Shown piece by piece: positions 53,500 to 62,005 of a stretch of 64,000 nt of DNA (positions within the stretch are counted from its first letter, which is position 1; every line of letters begins with the position of its first letter). This stretch comes from Corallococcus macrosporus. GTDB taxonomy: Bacteria > Myxococcota > Myxococcia > Myxococcales > Myxococcaceae. The notes beneath the pieces are model-generated. The model did not search any database. It had not been told where the DNA came from and was given only the letters and a program-made list of their open reading frames with translations. Location of the stretch: the NCBI RefSeq assembly GCF_017302985.1, contig NZ_JAFIMU010000007.1, positions 620,001 through 684,000 on the forward strand. Direction: 5' to 3'. A program made the translations under genes and the position numbers.

Positions 53500-56322
53500 A
53501 TGGCGACGAGGAAGAGCGAAGACCAGGAGCGGCTCATCGACCGCGACCTCACCGCGATGGCGCGTGAGGGCAAGCTGCCAGCCGCCCACGGCGTGGACAC
53601 CGCCGTGACGGAGGTGCTGGGGCTCTTGGCGCGCGGAGGCAAGCACCCGCTGCTGGCGGGCGAGCCCGGCGTGGGCAAGAGCGCGCTCGTGCAGGAGGTG
53701 GCCCGCCGCATCGCCGAGGGGCGCGTGGACGGCGAGCTGGCCGGGGCGCGGCTCGTGGAGGTGTCCGTCGCGAACATCCTGGCGCGCAGCACCCAGCGCC
53801 AGGCCGCGGAGTCCTTCGAGGAGCTGCTCATCCACCTGGGCCGCCACCCCTGCCCCATCGTCTACATCCGAGACCTGCCGGTGGCCCTGGGCGGCCCCCT
53901 GGCCCCGGTGGCCGTGCGCGCGCTGCGCACCGGCGGCCTGCGCTTCATCTTCGAGACCGAGCCCAAGCGCGTGCAGGAGCTGCTGCGCGCCGACGAGGCC
54001 CTGGCTGAACGGCTCCACCTCTTGCCCCTCCAGGAGCCGCCGCTGGACAAGGCGCGCTGGATCGTCGGCCGCGTGGCGGAGGAGCTGGAGCGCGAGCTGC
54101 GCCTGCCCATCGACCCGGCCGCGTGCGACCTGGCGCTGCGCCTGTCCGCGAAGTTCCTCCTGGCGCAGCGCATGCCGCGCAAGGCGATCGAGCTGCTCAA
54201 GGAGACGGCGGCGGAGGCCGCGGGCGTGGCGCGTGACCACGTGGGGCCGGAGGACGTGCTCACGCGCTTCTGCGCCGCCACGCGCCTGCCCCGCTTCGTC
54301 GTGGACGACGCGATGCCGCTGGACCTGGAGGAGACGGAGCGCTTCTTCGGGGAGCGGCTGCTCGGCCAGACGGACGCGGTGGCCGCGGTGCTGCGCTCGG
54401 TGGCGCTGCTCAAGGCGGGGCTCAACGACCCGCGCCGCCCGCTGGGCGTGTTCCTCTTCGCCGGGCCCACGGGCGTGGGCAAGACGCAGCTGGCGAAGCT
54501 GCTGGCGGAGTACCTCTTCGGCTCCGCCGACAGGTTGGTGCGCCTGAACATGGCGGACTACCCCAACGACGGCGACGAGAGCGTCCCCTTCGGCGCGTCA
54601 TGGGCGCCCGCGCTGGAGACGCGGCGCGGAGAGCTGTCCGCGCTGCTCGACGGCAAGGTGTTCACCGTGCTGCTGCTGGACGAGTTCGAGAAGGCCGCGC
54701 GCAGCGTGCACGACCGCTTCCTCCAGCTCTTCGACGAGGGCACCTTCGTCAACGGCGCGGGTGAAGCGGTGTCTTGCAACAACACGCTCATCGTGGCCAC
54801 GTCCAACGTGGGCTCGGAGGTGTACCGCGAGGCGGGCCTGGGCTTCGCCGCGCACAAGCGCGCGGAGGAGCAGGTGTCGGAGGTGGACCGCCGCATCGCG
54901 GAGGCCTTCCGTCCGGAGTTCCTCAACCGCTTCGACGCCATCTGCCACTTCCGGCCGCTGTCGCGCGTGGACATCCGCAAGATTGCCCAGCGCGAGGTGG
55001 GCCGCGTGCTGGAGCGCGAGGGCATCCGCGCCCGCGCGCTGGACGTGGAAGTGACACCGGAGGTGGTGGACCGGCTGGTGGAGCGCGGCTATTCGCCGCA
55101 GTTCGGCGCGCGCTACCTGCAGCGTGAAATCGAGAAGACGCTCACCGCGGCGCTCGCGGTGGAGATTGCCCGCAGGCCGCTGCCGCCGGGCACGCCCGTG
55201 CGCGTGGAGGCCCGGCCCGGAGGCCGCGTGGTCGCGGTCGCGGAGCCCGTGCCGCCTCCGCGTGAGGTGACGGCGCAGCTGCTCTTGCCCACGCCGAAGG
55301 CCGCGGCGGTGAAGCGGCGGCTGGACCGCAAGTCGCTGCTGATTGAGATGGACCGGCTGGTGGGCCGCGCCCGCGCGCTCGCGGTGTCCACGGGACGCCC
55401 GGAGCTGGAGGAGCGCCGCGCGGCGCTGCTCGCGGAGACGCAGGCGCCCAACCTGTGGGACGACCCGCTGCACGCGGCGGACGTCATCCGCGCGTTCCGC
55501 ACGGTGGAGGCGCAGCTGGGGGAGCTGGACCGCCTGGAGGCCGCGTGCCAGTTCGGGCGGCGGCTGGTGCGCGAGGCGAAGAACGAGGTGCAGCTCGGCT
55601 CCGCCGCGAAGCAGGTGGAGGAGGTCGCGCGCGAGGTGCAGATGGCGGAGGCGCTGCGGGCCTCCGGATCCACGCCGCTGGACAACGAGGCGCTGGTGGA
55701 CATCTGCGCCAGCGACACGTCGGAGCTGCAGAACGTGTGGGTGCAGGAGCTGGCCACCATGTACCTGGGCTGGGCGCAGCGCCGGGGCTACGAGGCCACC
55801 GCCGTCGCGGAAGCGGATGCCCCCGCGCGAGTGGTGGTCCGCATCGCCGGGCCGGGCGCGTACGGATTCCTCGCGGGAGAGACGGGACTGCACCGCCGCC
55901 TGGAGGACGAGAAGCGCCAGCGCGCGTACGTGCGCGTGCACCGGGGTGGACCGCTGGAGGAGCTGGAGCGGGAGCTGCTGGTGCTGGAGGGCCGTCCGGT
56001 GAAGAGCCGCGAAGGCGAGTACCTCCAGCGCGTGCGCAACGAAGTCACCGCGAAGGACGAAGCCACGGGCCGGGTGCTCACGCTCATCGGAGCCGGAGAG
56101 CTGGACGAGCTCAAGGGCATCGCCGCGAGAGTCGTCGCCGGCCAGGGCGCCAGCACTGACGAGGCCCGCCGCTACTTCCTGGGCCGCGGCGCAAGAGTGG
56201 AAGACCCACGCACGGGCGCCGGCACGCCGCGAGTGAAGGACGTGATGCGCGGAGAGCTGGACGTGTTCATCGCCGCGTGGATCTCCCGTGCGCCCCCGGA
56301 GTCCTCGACGCCGCTGTCTTGA
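53500..56322 (+). CDS. Clp/Hsp100-type AAA+ unfoldase fused to a catalytically altered release-factor-like domain
   Basis: A 940-residue fusion. NBD1 (residues about 25-260) has Walker A GEPGVGKS (54-61), but its Walker B is degenerate (IVYIRDLPV rather than an acidic DE pair). NBD2 (about 285-560) is intact: GPTGVGKT (322-329) and LLLDEFEKA. No Clp N-domain is present. Residues about 610-940 match the PCRF and following region of peptide-chain release factor 2: an N-terminal helical hairpin with a WDDP phrase, ELQNVWVQELATMYLGWAQR (from 742), AYGFLAGETGLHR, and a final RVEDPRTG...DVFIAAW. Where release factors carry GGQ, aligned by the downstream TG, this protein reads EGE (838-840). It may pull on stalled ribosomes or nascent chains without hydrolysing peptidyl-tRNA (inference). 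Confidence 0.82.
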   Translation: MATRKSEDQERLIDRDLTAMAREGKLPAAHGVDTAVTEVLGLLARGGKHPLLAGEPGVGKSALVQEVARRIAEGRVDGELAGARLVEVSVANILARSTQRQAAESFEELLIHLGRHPCPIVYIRDLPVALGGPLAPVAVRALRTGGLRFIFETEPKRVQELLRADEALAERLHLLPLQEPPLDKARWIVGRVAEELERELRLPIDPAACDLALRLSAKFLLAQRMPRKAIELLKETAAEAAGVARDHVGPEDVLTRFCAATRLPRFVVDDAMPLDLEETERFFGERLLGQTDAVAAVLRSVALLKAGLNDPRRPLGVFLFAGPTGVGKTQLAKLLAEYLFGSADRLVRLNMADYPNDGDESVPFGASWAPALETRRGELSALLDGKVFTVLLLDEFEKAARSVHDRFLQLFDEGTFVNGAGEAVSCNNTLIVATSNVGSEVYREAGLGFAAHKRAEEQVSEVDRRIAEAFRPEFLNRFDAICHFRPLSRVDIRKIAQREVGRVLEREGIRARALDVEVTPEVVDRLVERGYSPQFGARYLQREIEKTLTAALAVEIARRPLPPGTPVRVEARPGGRVVAVAEPVPPPREVTAQLLLPTPKAAAVKRRLDRKSLLIEMDRLVGRARALAVSTGRPELEERRAALLAETQAPNLWDDPLHAADVIRAFRTVEAQLGELDRLEAACQFGRRLVREAKNEVQLGSAAKQVEEVAREVQMAEALRASGSTPLDNEALVDICASDTSELQNVWVQELATMYLGWAQRRGYEATAVAEADAPARVVVRIAGPGAYGFLAGETGLHRRLEDEKRQRAYVRVHRGGPLEELERELLVLEGRPVKSREGEYLQRVRNEVTAKDEATGRVLTLIGAGELDELKGIAARVVAGQGASTDEARRYFLGRGARVEDPRTGAGTPRVKDVMRGELDVFIAAWISRAPPESSTPLS

Positions 56323-56326
56323 GTGG

Positions 56327-57127
56327 TCAGGGCAGGTAGCCCCGGGCCACGCCCAGGCGCATGGCCTCCGCGAGCACGTCCAGGCCCTGCGCGGTGTTGA
56401 TGCGCGAGTGGGACGTGGCGCCGCTCACCACCTGCACCGCGCCGCCCAGCACGAAGGGCAGCGGCCGGCGACCCAGCCGCAACAACCGCTCGTCGTAGAA
56501 GGCGGCCGGGGCGCGCTCGCGCACCAGGCGCGCCAGGGTGACCATGTTCGCGGTTCGCGACGCCTGCATCGCGGGCCCCAGGCATGAGAAGTCGAAGCCC
56601 ACTTCCGGCAGCACGGCGCCCCGGCCGTCGCGGTCGAAGACGAAGACGACCTGCGACGTCTCCTCCTGCGAGCCGCGCACGCTCTTCTCCGTCGTCTTCG
56701 TCATCTTCAGGCCGCCGGTGACGATGGCCGCGCCCAACGCCACCTTCGTTGTCTTCTCCATGTGCTCGCTCTGCGTGCGCAGGGATGAAGCGCCCCGGAG
56801 GATGACCGTCACGTCCTCCCAGGCCATCGTGAGCGGAGCCCCCGCGCGAGGCGTGAACGTCGCCTGCGCGGAGCCGAACGTCACGGTGCGTGCCGTGACA
56901 CGTTCAGCGGTCTCTGACTCATCGATGGTGAGCGCCGCGAGTCCAGCGTCCTGAAGGGTCTTCACCAGGGCATCCGCCGCATCGGGAGCCAGACGTGCGA
57001 GCAGGGCGGGCGGCTCCGGCGCCAACCGCATGCGAGCCTCCGCCGGAGCCATCCCCGCCGCGGCGGCGAGCACCTGGGCTGCTTCCGGAACTTCACCAGC
57101 CGGACGAACGAGCGCGACGATCTTCAT
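56327..57127 (-). CDS. Conserved hypothetical protein
   Basis: A 266-residue soluble protein. The start at 57127 begins MKIVALVRPAGEVPEA; the frame is open 210 nt further upstream but that stretch is Arg/Gly-rich and unlikely. Residues 1-75 form an alpha/beta segment resembling regulatory-like folds, followed by a central basic region (MEKTTKVALGAAIVTGG) and a C-terminal (LLRLGRRPLPFVLGG). No family recognised. It converges with the Clp/release-factor gene (4 bp between stops). Confidence 0.6.
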   Translation of the reverse strand: MKIVALVRPAGEVPEAAQVLAAAAGMAPAEARMRLAPEPPALLARLAPDAADALVKTLQDAGLAALTIDESETAERVTARTVTFGSAQATFTPRAGAPLTMAWEDVTVILRGASSLRTQSEHMEKTTKVALGAAIVTGGLKMTKTTEKSVRGSQEETSQVVFVFDRDGRGAVLPEVGFDFSCLGPAMQASRTANMVTLARLVRERAPAAFYDERLLRLGRRPLPFVLGGAVQVVSGATSHSRINTAQGLDVLAEAMRLGVARGYLP

Positions 57128-57454
57128 GGCGTTTCCCACCCCTGGCACCGAGCGCGCCATCCTCGCGCGAAAGCAGGGTGACGCGCATCCGAACCCCGGT
57201 GCGACAGGGACATTCCCAGAACCCCCGTGGCGAGAGTGTCGTGCAGCCGCGCCACGGTTCCGGTTCGCTAGGGCGTGATCGAAGCCGGCCCTCATGCGCG
57301 TTTGCGGTCGCAGCGAAGCTGCGGTTCCACCGAGCAATCACGGTGCACGCGGGCACAAGCATGAATGTTCCGGCTCGCGCATTCGCTCCAGGTCTTCAAG
57401 CCTGAAGCTGCCCCCAAGCAGAGGGGGCTCCCCGTCCGCGGCGCACCGCACGAA
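57128..57454. other. Gene-free region before the palindromic repeats
   Basis: No coding sequence is supported; stop codons are frequent in high-GC3 frames. Noted is a 6-bp hairpin, GCCCCC (57410-57415) with GGGGGC (57423-57428), just before the repeats. The promoter of the 266-residue gene should lie close to 57128. Confidence 0.5.
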
Positions 57455-57621
57455 CTGGTCCGACTGTCGGACCCGTTGGGACGCCCGTGGCCCGGGGGAC
57501 CCGTGACAGCCGGCCAGAGAAAACCTGTCCGACTGTCGGACCAGTTGGGATGCCCGTAGCCCGGGGGACTGCCGCGACAGCCGGCCAACGGAAACCTGTC
57601 CGACTGTCGGACAGGTTGGGA
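57455..57621. repeat. Three-copy palindromic repeat, about 70-bp period
   Basis: The palindrome GTCCGACTGTCGGAC occurs at 57458-57472, 57527-57541 and 57598-57612, 69 and 71 bp apart. Between the copies the sequence is also repeated (GTTGGGA followed by GCCCGT and CCCGGGGGAC). The third copy has 10-bp arms (ACCTGTCCGA, TCGGACAGGT). The repeat is imperfect and not a CRISPR: the intervening segments are near-identical rather than unique. It looks like an intergenic REP-like or BIME-like element. Confidence 0.85.
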
Positions 57622-57685
57622 CAGCATCGAGGGCGGTGTCCGGCAGGAAGGTCCGTAGGGCTGGCGGTCGCCTCGAATCCCCGGC

Positions 57686-59278
57686 TCAGTCCAGCAGGTG
57701 CGGGTTGCGCAGCAGCAGCACTCCGGCCTGCACCGTCGCGGTGTAGCCATTGAGCTTGCCGGTGCGCACCAACTCGCTCACGTCGCGCACGCCCGTCTCC
57801 GCGAGGACGCGGTCCACCACGCCCTCGCCCTGGTTGTACGCCGCGAGCGCCAGGCGCCAGTCGCCGTAGCGCGCATGCAGCGCCTGGAAGAGGGCCGCGG
57901 CGGCCTCCGTCTCCTTCGCCACGTCCAGCCGCTCGTCGCGCCCCGCCTCCACCTTCAAGCCGTAGCGACGCGCCGTCTCCGGAATGAACATCCACACACC
58001 CGCGCCCCGCTGTCCCGGCGCCATCGACGGCTCGCGGGACGTCTCCGGCAGGTTGCTCACCGCCGACTCCACCATCGCCACCGCGACCAGTTCCTCCGGC
58101 AGGGAGCGCGAACGCAGCGTGCCCGTCATCGCCTCACGGTGCGTCTTGAGGTTCGCCAGCGCCTTGCGCATGAAGTCGCGCCCCTTCGGCGTGGTGACGA
58201 ATTTGTTGAGCTGCTCCACCACCGCGGCATCCACCACCACGGGCAGGTCTCCTTCCTTCCGCCCCGCATCCGCCAGGGTACGCGCCTCCGTGAGCGACAC
58301 CGCGCGCCCCTTCACCGCCCCCTGGGCCCACAGCGCCAGGGGAGCAAGCACCAACGCCAGCGACAACGACAGACCCAAGGTGCGCACGGAGCTACGGGGA
58401 CGGGGCTGGAACAACATGTGGATCCTCCTGACAGTGGGGTGGGACATGCCGGTGACGCCGGCGGGAAGAGAGAAGGCAACAGGGACACGCAGCGACGCCT
58501 GCAACAGGCACCGCGCATACGACTCCGCGGACACGCGCCTCACGGTGACGAGCGCCTCGTCACAGGCGAACTCCTGACGCTCCGCCAACCACCGCGAGAA
58601 CGCCCGAGCGAACGGATTCCAGAAGAAGGCGCTGTCGAACCCCAGCCGCGCATACGCGAGCACCGTGTCCCGCTGCCGGTGGTGTTGCAGCTCGTGCCGC
58701 ACCGTGAGCCGGAGCGCCTCCGCGTCCTCCAGAACACCAGACGGCACCACCGCCCACGCGCCGCCACCGGGGAACCACACGGAGAACGCGCCCTCCGCCG
58801 CGTCTCCCAGCACCACGCGCACCCGGCCCACGCGGCGAAGCACGGGCAGCGCTTCCAACTTCCGCCGCAAGCGCGCGTATCGCCGCAGCTCCCACGCCAG
58901 GAACGCCACCGCCCCCACGCCCACCAGCCCCAATCCAAGCGATGCCCACGGCAGGCCCGTGTCCGACGACGGCGCCTCCGGCACGCCGCCACGCACGGGA
59001 CGCGCTTCAACTGGCGTCAGCGGCGCGGCATAGCGCACCAGCGAACGCTCGAACGTGAAGAGCGGCGCCGACGGCATCCACTCCCGCGCCGCGAGCGCCG
59101 CGAACGGCAACACCACCGCCAGCCCCAGCGTCACCCGCCCCACGCGCAGGGTCTGCCGCGCATCCAGCCTCCGCTCCATCCCCATCGCCAGCGCCGCGCG
59201 CAGCAGCCCGAAGCCCACCGCCACCAGCACCGCCGACGTGAGGTACGCAGCCAGCACGTCCCGGACGAAGGCGCTCAT
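57686..59278 (-). CDS. BlaR1-like M56 metallopeptidase fused to a lytic-transglycosylase domain
   Basis: A 530-residue membrane protein with N-terminal helices, a cytoplasmic M56 domain with HELQH (195-199) and a further acid in RQEFACDE, a third helix near 300-318, then an extracytoplasmic domain. Instead of the penicillin-binding sensor of BlaR1, this domain is lytic-transglycosylase-like: catalytic-position Glu404 in AMVESAV, GAGVWMFIPETARRYGL and AAYNQGEGVVDR. The start at 59278 overlaps the BlaI stop (ATGA). It would sense or cut cell-wall glycan strands and signal inward by proteolysis of BlaI (inference from the module order). Confidence 0.85.
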   Translation of the reverse strand: MSAFVRDVLAAYLTSAVLVAVGFGLLRAALAMGMERRLDARQTLRVGRVTLGLAVVLPFAALAAREWMPSAPLFTFERSLVRYAAPLTPVEARPVRGGVPEAPSSDTGLPWASLGLGLVGVGAVAFLAWELRRYARLRRKLEALPVLRRVGRVRVVLGDAAEGAFSVWFPGGGAWAVVPSGVLEDAEALRLTVRHELQHHRQRDTVLAYARLGFDSAFFWNPFARAFSRWLAERQEFACDEALVTVRRVSAESYARCLLQASLRVPVAFSLPAGVTGMSHPTVRRIHMLFQPRPRSSVRTLGLSLSLALVLAPLALWAQGAVKGRAVSLTEARTLADAGRKEGDLPVVVDAAVVEQLNKFVTTPKGRDFMRKALANLKTHREAMTGTLRSRSLPEELVAVAMVESAVSNLPETSREPSMAPGQRGAGVWMFIPETARRYGLKVEAGRDERLDVAKETEAAAALFQALHARYGDWRLALAAYNQGEGVVDRVLAETGVRDVSELVRTGKLNGYTATVQAGVLLLRNPHLLD

Positions 59279-59673
59279 CCCCGGCCCCCCTTCTTGCCCA
59301 GCAGCTTGCGGATCTGCTCCACCTCCTCCGCCGACAGCGGCACCGCCTCCACCAGCCGCGCCACCAGCGACGAAGGCGTCCCGTCGAACACCGTCGCCAC
59401 CAGGTGGCGCACGCTCTGGGCCTCGTAGGCCTCGCGCGACAGCCGCGCCGAGTACAGGTGCCCCCGTCCCTCCTTGCGGCTGTGCACCACGCCCTTCTGC
59501 TCCAGGATGCGCAGCACCGTGGACACGGACGTGTAGGCCAGCTTGCGCTCCGGAGGCAGCGCCGCGAGCACGTCCGCCACGCTCACCTCCCCCAACCTCC
59601 ACACGAGCTGCATCAACTCCAGCTCCACCGGCGTGAGCGGCTTGGACTCCTCGGCGGACGGCGGCTTCGTCAC
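59275..59673 (-). CDS. BlaI/MecI-family repressor
   Basis: A 132-residue winged-helix repressor (LTPVELELMQLVWRLG, YTSVSTVLRILEQKGVV). The start is GTG at 59673 with GGGAGG 8 nt upstream. BlaI proteins bind as dimers and are cleaved after BlaR1 signalling. The cleavage-site region is not obvious in this protein. It is coupled to the M56/transglycosylase protein by overlap and should bind the twin palindromes upstream, repressing its own operon. Confidence 0.92.
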   Translation of the reverse strand: MTKPPSAEESKPLTPVELELMQLVWRLGEVSVADVLAALPPERKLAYTSVSTVLRILEQKGVVHSRKEGRGHLYSARLSREAYEAQSVRHLVATVFDGTPSSLVARLVEAVPLSAEEVEQIRKLLGKKGGRG

Positions 59674-59690
59674 GGGCAGGACCTCCCGGC

Positions 59691-59745
59691 TTGGAACTAA
59701 AACCTTAGTTCCAATACAACTAAGCCTTTAGTTTGATTCCGTCAA
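59691..59745 (-). promoter_or_regulatory. Twin BlaI operators AACTAA-N4-TTAGTT
   Basis: Two copies of AACTAA-N4-TTAGTT lie at 59695-59710 (extended to 10-bp arms, TTGGAACTAA with TTAGTTCCAA, at 59691-59714) and 59718-59733, 23 bp apart. On the minus strand TTGACG (59745 down to 59740) is a -35-like sequence and the second palindrome lies just downstream of it. The sites lie between the divergent blaI and RNase J genes, so they could affect both. Confidence 0.78.
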
Positions 59746-59826
59746 GCAGGCGGGCGGAGGCTCGTGCTGGCGGGGTGTGCGGATTCCCACGCACCGGAGG
59801 GGCCGGGCCCTTAGACTTCGGGGCAC

Positions 59827-61467
59827 ATGCTCCACGTCATACCTCTGGGCGGCCTGGGCGAAATCGGCCTCAACGCCATGGTGCTCGCCTGTCGTGGGGA
59901 GATGCTGCTCATCGACGCCGGCCTGATGTTCCCCACGTCGGGAATGCCCGGCGTGGACATCATCGTCCCGGACTTCACGCACCTGAAGCGCAACGCGGCC
60001 CAGCTCAAGGGCGTGCTGCTCACGCACGGCCATGAAGACCACATCGGCGCGCTCCCCTACCTGCTGGGCGACATCCCCGTCCCCATCTACGGCACGCGCT
60101 TCACGCTCGCGCTCGCGCGCAACCGCCTGGAGGAGCTGGGCGTGAAGGCGGACCTGCGCGAAATCGAGCCGCGCACGCCCTTCCCCGTGGGCGAGGTCTT
60201 CAAGGTGGAGGCGACGCGCGTGACGCACACCGTGCCGGACGCGGTGGGCTTCATCGTCCGCTCGCCCGAAGGCACCGTCATCCACACCGGCGACTTCAAG
60301 CTCGACCCGGACCCCATCGACGGGCTCAAGACGGACCTGGAGCGCTGGGGCGAGGCCGGCGACGAAGGCGTGCTGTGCCTGCTGTCGGACTCCACCAACT
60401 CCGAGCACGTGGACGAGACGGGCAGCGAGCGCGTGGTGCAGACCACCTTCGAGCGCCTCTTCCACGAGACGAAGGGCCGCATCGTCGTGGCCCAGTTCTC
60501 CTCCAACCTCCACCGCGTGCGCCACCTGCTGGAGCTGTGCGAGCGCACCGGCCGGCTCGTCGCGCTCCAGGGCCGCAGCATGGTGCGCAACGTGGAGCTG
60601 GCGCGGGAGATGGGCTACCTGGACGTGCCCGACTCGCTCTTCGTGCACCTGGACAGCGTGCCAAAGCTCGCGCCCCACCGCGTGGCCGTGCTCACCACCG
60701 GCGCGCAGGGAGAGCCGCGCGCGGGCCTCACCCAGTTGGCGAATGGTGATGGGCCCGTGCGCCTGGAGCCCGGCGACACCGTCATCGTCAGCGCCCGCCC
60801 CATCCCCGGCAACGAGCGCTCCGTGGGCGCGCTGCTCGACCAACTCCACTGGAGAGGCGCCCGCATCGTCTACGCCCAGGTGGAGCCCGGCGTGCACGTC
60901 TCCGGGCACGCCAGCCGCCCCCAGCAGCGCCGGGTGCTGGAGCTGGTGCGCCCCCGCAACTTCGTCCCCGTGCATGGGGAAGTCCGGCACCTGCACCGAC
61001 ACCTGACCACCGCGCGCGAGGCTGGCATGGCGCCGGAGGGGCTGCTGCTGGCGCACGACGGGGACGTGGTGACGTTCGAGGAGGGGCGGGGCCGCTTCAC
61101 TGGCAGCGTGCCCACGGGGCGCGTCATGATGGAGCGCTCCGGGGACGGGGTGGTGACGCCGGAGACGCTGGTGGAGCGCAACCGGCTGGCGGAGACGGGC
61201 GTGGTGGCCGCGGCGGTGGTGCTCCGGCGCGACACCCAGGCCCTGGTGGCGGGGCCCCAGCTGTCCGGCCAGGGCCTCAGCCCGGACGAGCAGGGCGTCC
61301 TGTCCCGGGTGGCCCAGGAGGCCCGGGCCTTCTTCGAGGAGCTCAACCCCCAGCTCCGCGGGGACGACGCCCTGGTGCGCGAGGAGCTGGTCAAGGCCGT
61401 GAAACGGGCCTTCAAGCAGCACACCTCCCGGCGGACCCTGGTGGTGCCCTTGGTCGTCCGGGTGTAG
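59827..61467 (+). CDS. rnj: Ribonuclease J
   Basis: A 546-residue beta-CASP metallo-beta-lactamase RNase. The HGHEDHIG (67-74 region), DSTNSEH, VVAQFSS, SGHASRPQQ and HGEVRHL motifs, plus a C-terminal region ending KQHTSRRTLVVPLV, match RNase J proteins, which act as 5'-3' exonuclease and endonuclease in RNA processing. It starts MLHVIPLGGLGEIG, the usual N-terminus. It is transcribed away from blaI. Confidence 0.95.
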   Translation: MLHVIPLGGLGEIGLNAMVLACRGEMLLIDAGLMFPTSGMPGVDIIVPDFTHLKRNAAQLKGVLLTHGHEDHIGALPYLLGDIPVPIYGTRFTLALARNRLEELGVKADLREIEPRTPFPVGEVFKVEATRVTHTVPDAVGFIVRSPEGTVIHTGDFKLDPDPIDGLKTDLERWGEAGDEGVLCLLSDSTNSEHVDETGSERVVQTTFERLFHETKGRIVVAQFSSNLHRVRHLLELCERTGRLVALQGRSMVRNVELAREMGYLDVPDSLFVHLDSVPKLAPHRVAVLTTGAQGEPRAGLTQLANGDGPVRLEPGDTVIVSARPIPGNERSVGALLDQLHWRGARIVYAQVEPGVHVSGHASRPQQRRVLELVRPRNFVPVHGEVRHLHRHLTTAREAGMAPEGLLLAHDGDVVTFEEGRGRFTGSVPTGRVMMERSGDGVVTPETLVERNRLAETGVVAAAVVLRRDTQALVAGPQLSGQGLSPDEQGVLSRVAQEARAFFEELNPQLRGDDALVREELVKAVKRAFKQHTSRRTLVVPLVVRV

Positions 61468-61495
61468 GTATGTTAAGGGCGCGAAAGGTCCCCCC

Positions 61496-61993
61496 ATGCC
61501 CTCCTTCGACGTCATCTCCAAGATCGATCTGGCTGAGCTCGACAACGCGGTGAATCAGACCCGCAAGGAGCTCAGCACCCGCTACGACTTCCAGGGCGTG
61601 AAGGCCGAAATCGACATCGCCCCGGACCATTCCGCGCTCACGCTCAAGACGAACAGCGAGGAGAAGCTCCAGGCCGCCAAGGAGGTCCTGCTCGGCAAGC
61701 TGGCCAAGCGCGGCATCAGCCTGCGCGTGCTGGAGTTCGGCGACATCGAGAAGACGGGCCTGTCCAACGTCAAGCAGCCCATCAAGCTCCAGCAGGGCAT
61801 CCCGGTGGAGAAGTCCAAGGAGCTGATCAAGGTCCTCAAGGAGTCGAAGATCAAGGTGCAGGGCTCCATCCAGGCGGATCAGCTCCGCGTCACGGGCAAG
61901 AACCGCGACGACCTGCAGGAGGCCATGGCGCTGTTCCGCAAGGAGCAGGACCGGCTGAGCCTGGACATGCAGTTCACCAACTTCCGCGACTAG
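61496..61993 (+). CDS. yajQ: YajQ-family nucleotide-binding protein
   Basis: A 165-residue protein of the YajQ family, DUF520: MPSFDVISKIDLAELDNAVN, FQGVKAEIDI and the closing SLDMQFTNFRD. Family members bind nucleotides including cyclic di-GMP and affect regulation in several species; the exact role here is unknown. It lies 28 bp after RNase J on the same strand. Confidence 0.95.
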   Translation: MPSFDVISKIDLAELDNAVNQTRKELSTRYDFQGVKAEIDIAPDHSALTLKTNSEEKLQAAKEVLLGKLAKRGISLRVLEFGDIEKTGLSNVKQPIKLQQGIPVEKSKELIKVLKESKIKVQGSIQADQLRVTGKNRDDLQEAMALFRKEQDRLSLDMQFTNFRD

Positions 61994-62005
61994 GGCCCCC
62001 TCGTC

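Noticed and set aside
57455-57621. A CRISPR-like array
   Set aside because: Only three repeats, the palindromes are short and the intervening sequences are themselves near-identical, with no cas genes near.
57292-57750. A 152-codon minus-strand frame over the palindromic repeats
   Set aside because: Its apparent protein repeats come from the palindromic DNA itself and it runs into the end of the BlaR1-like gene out of frame.
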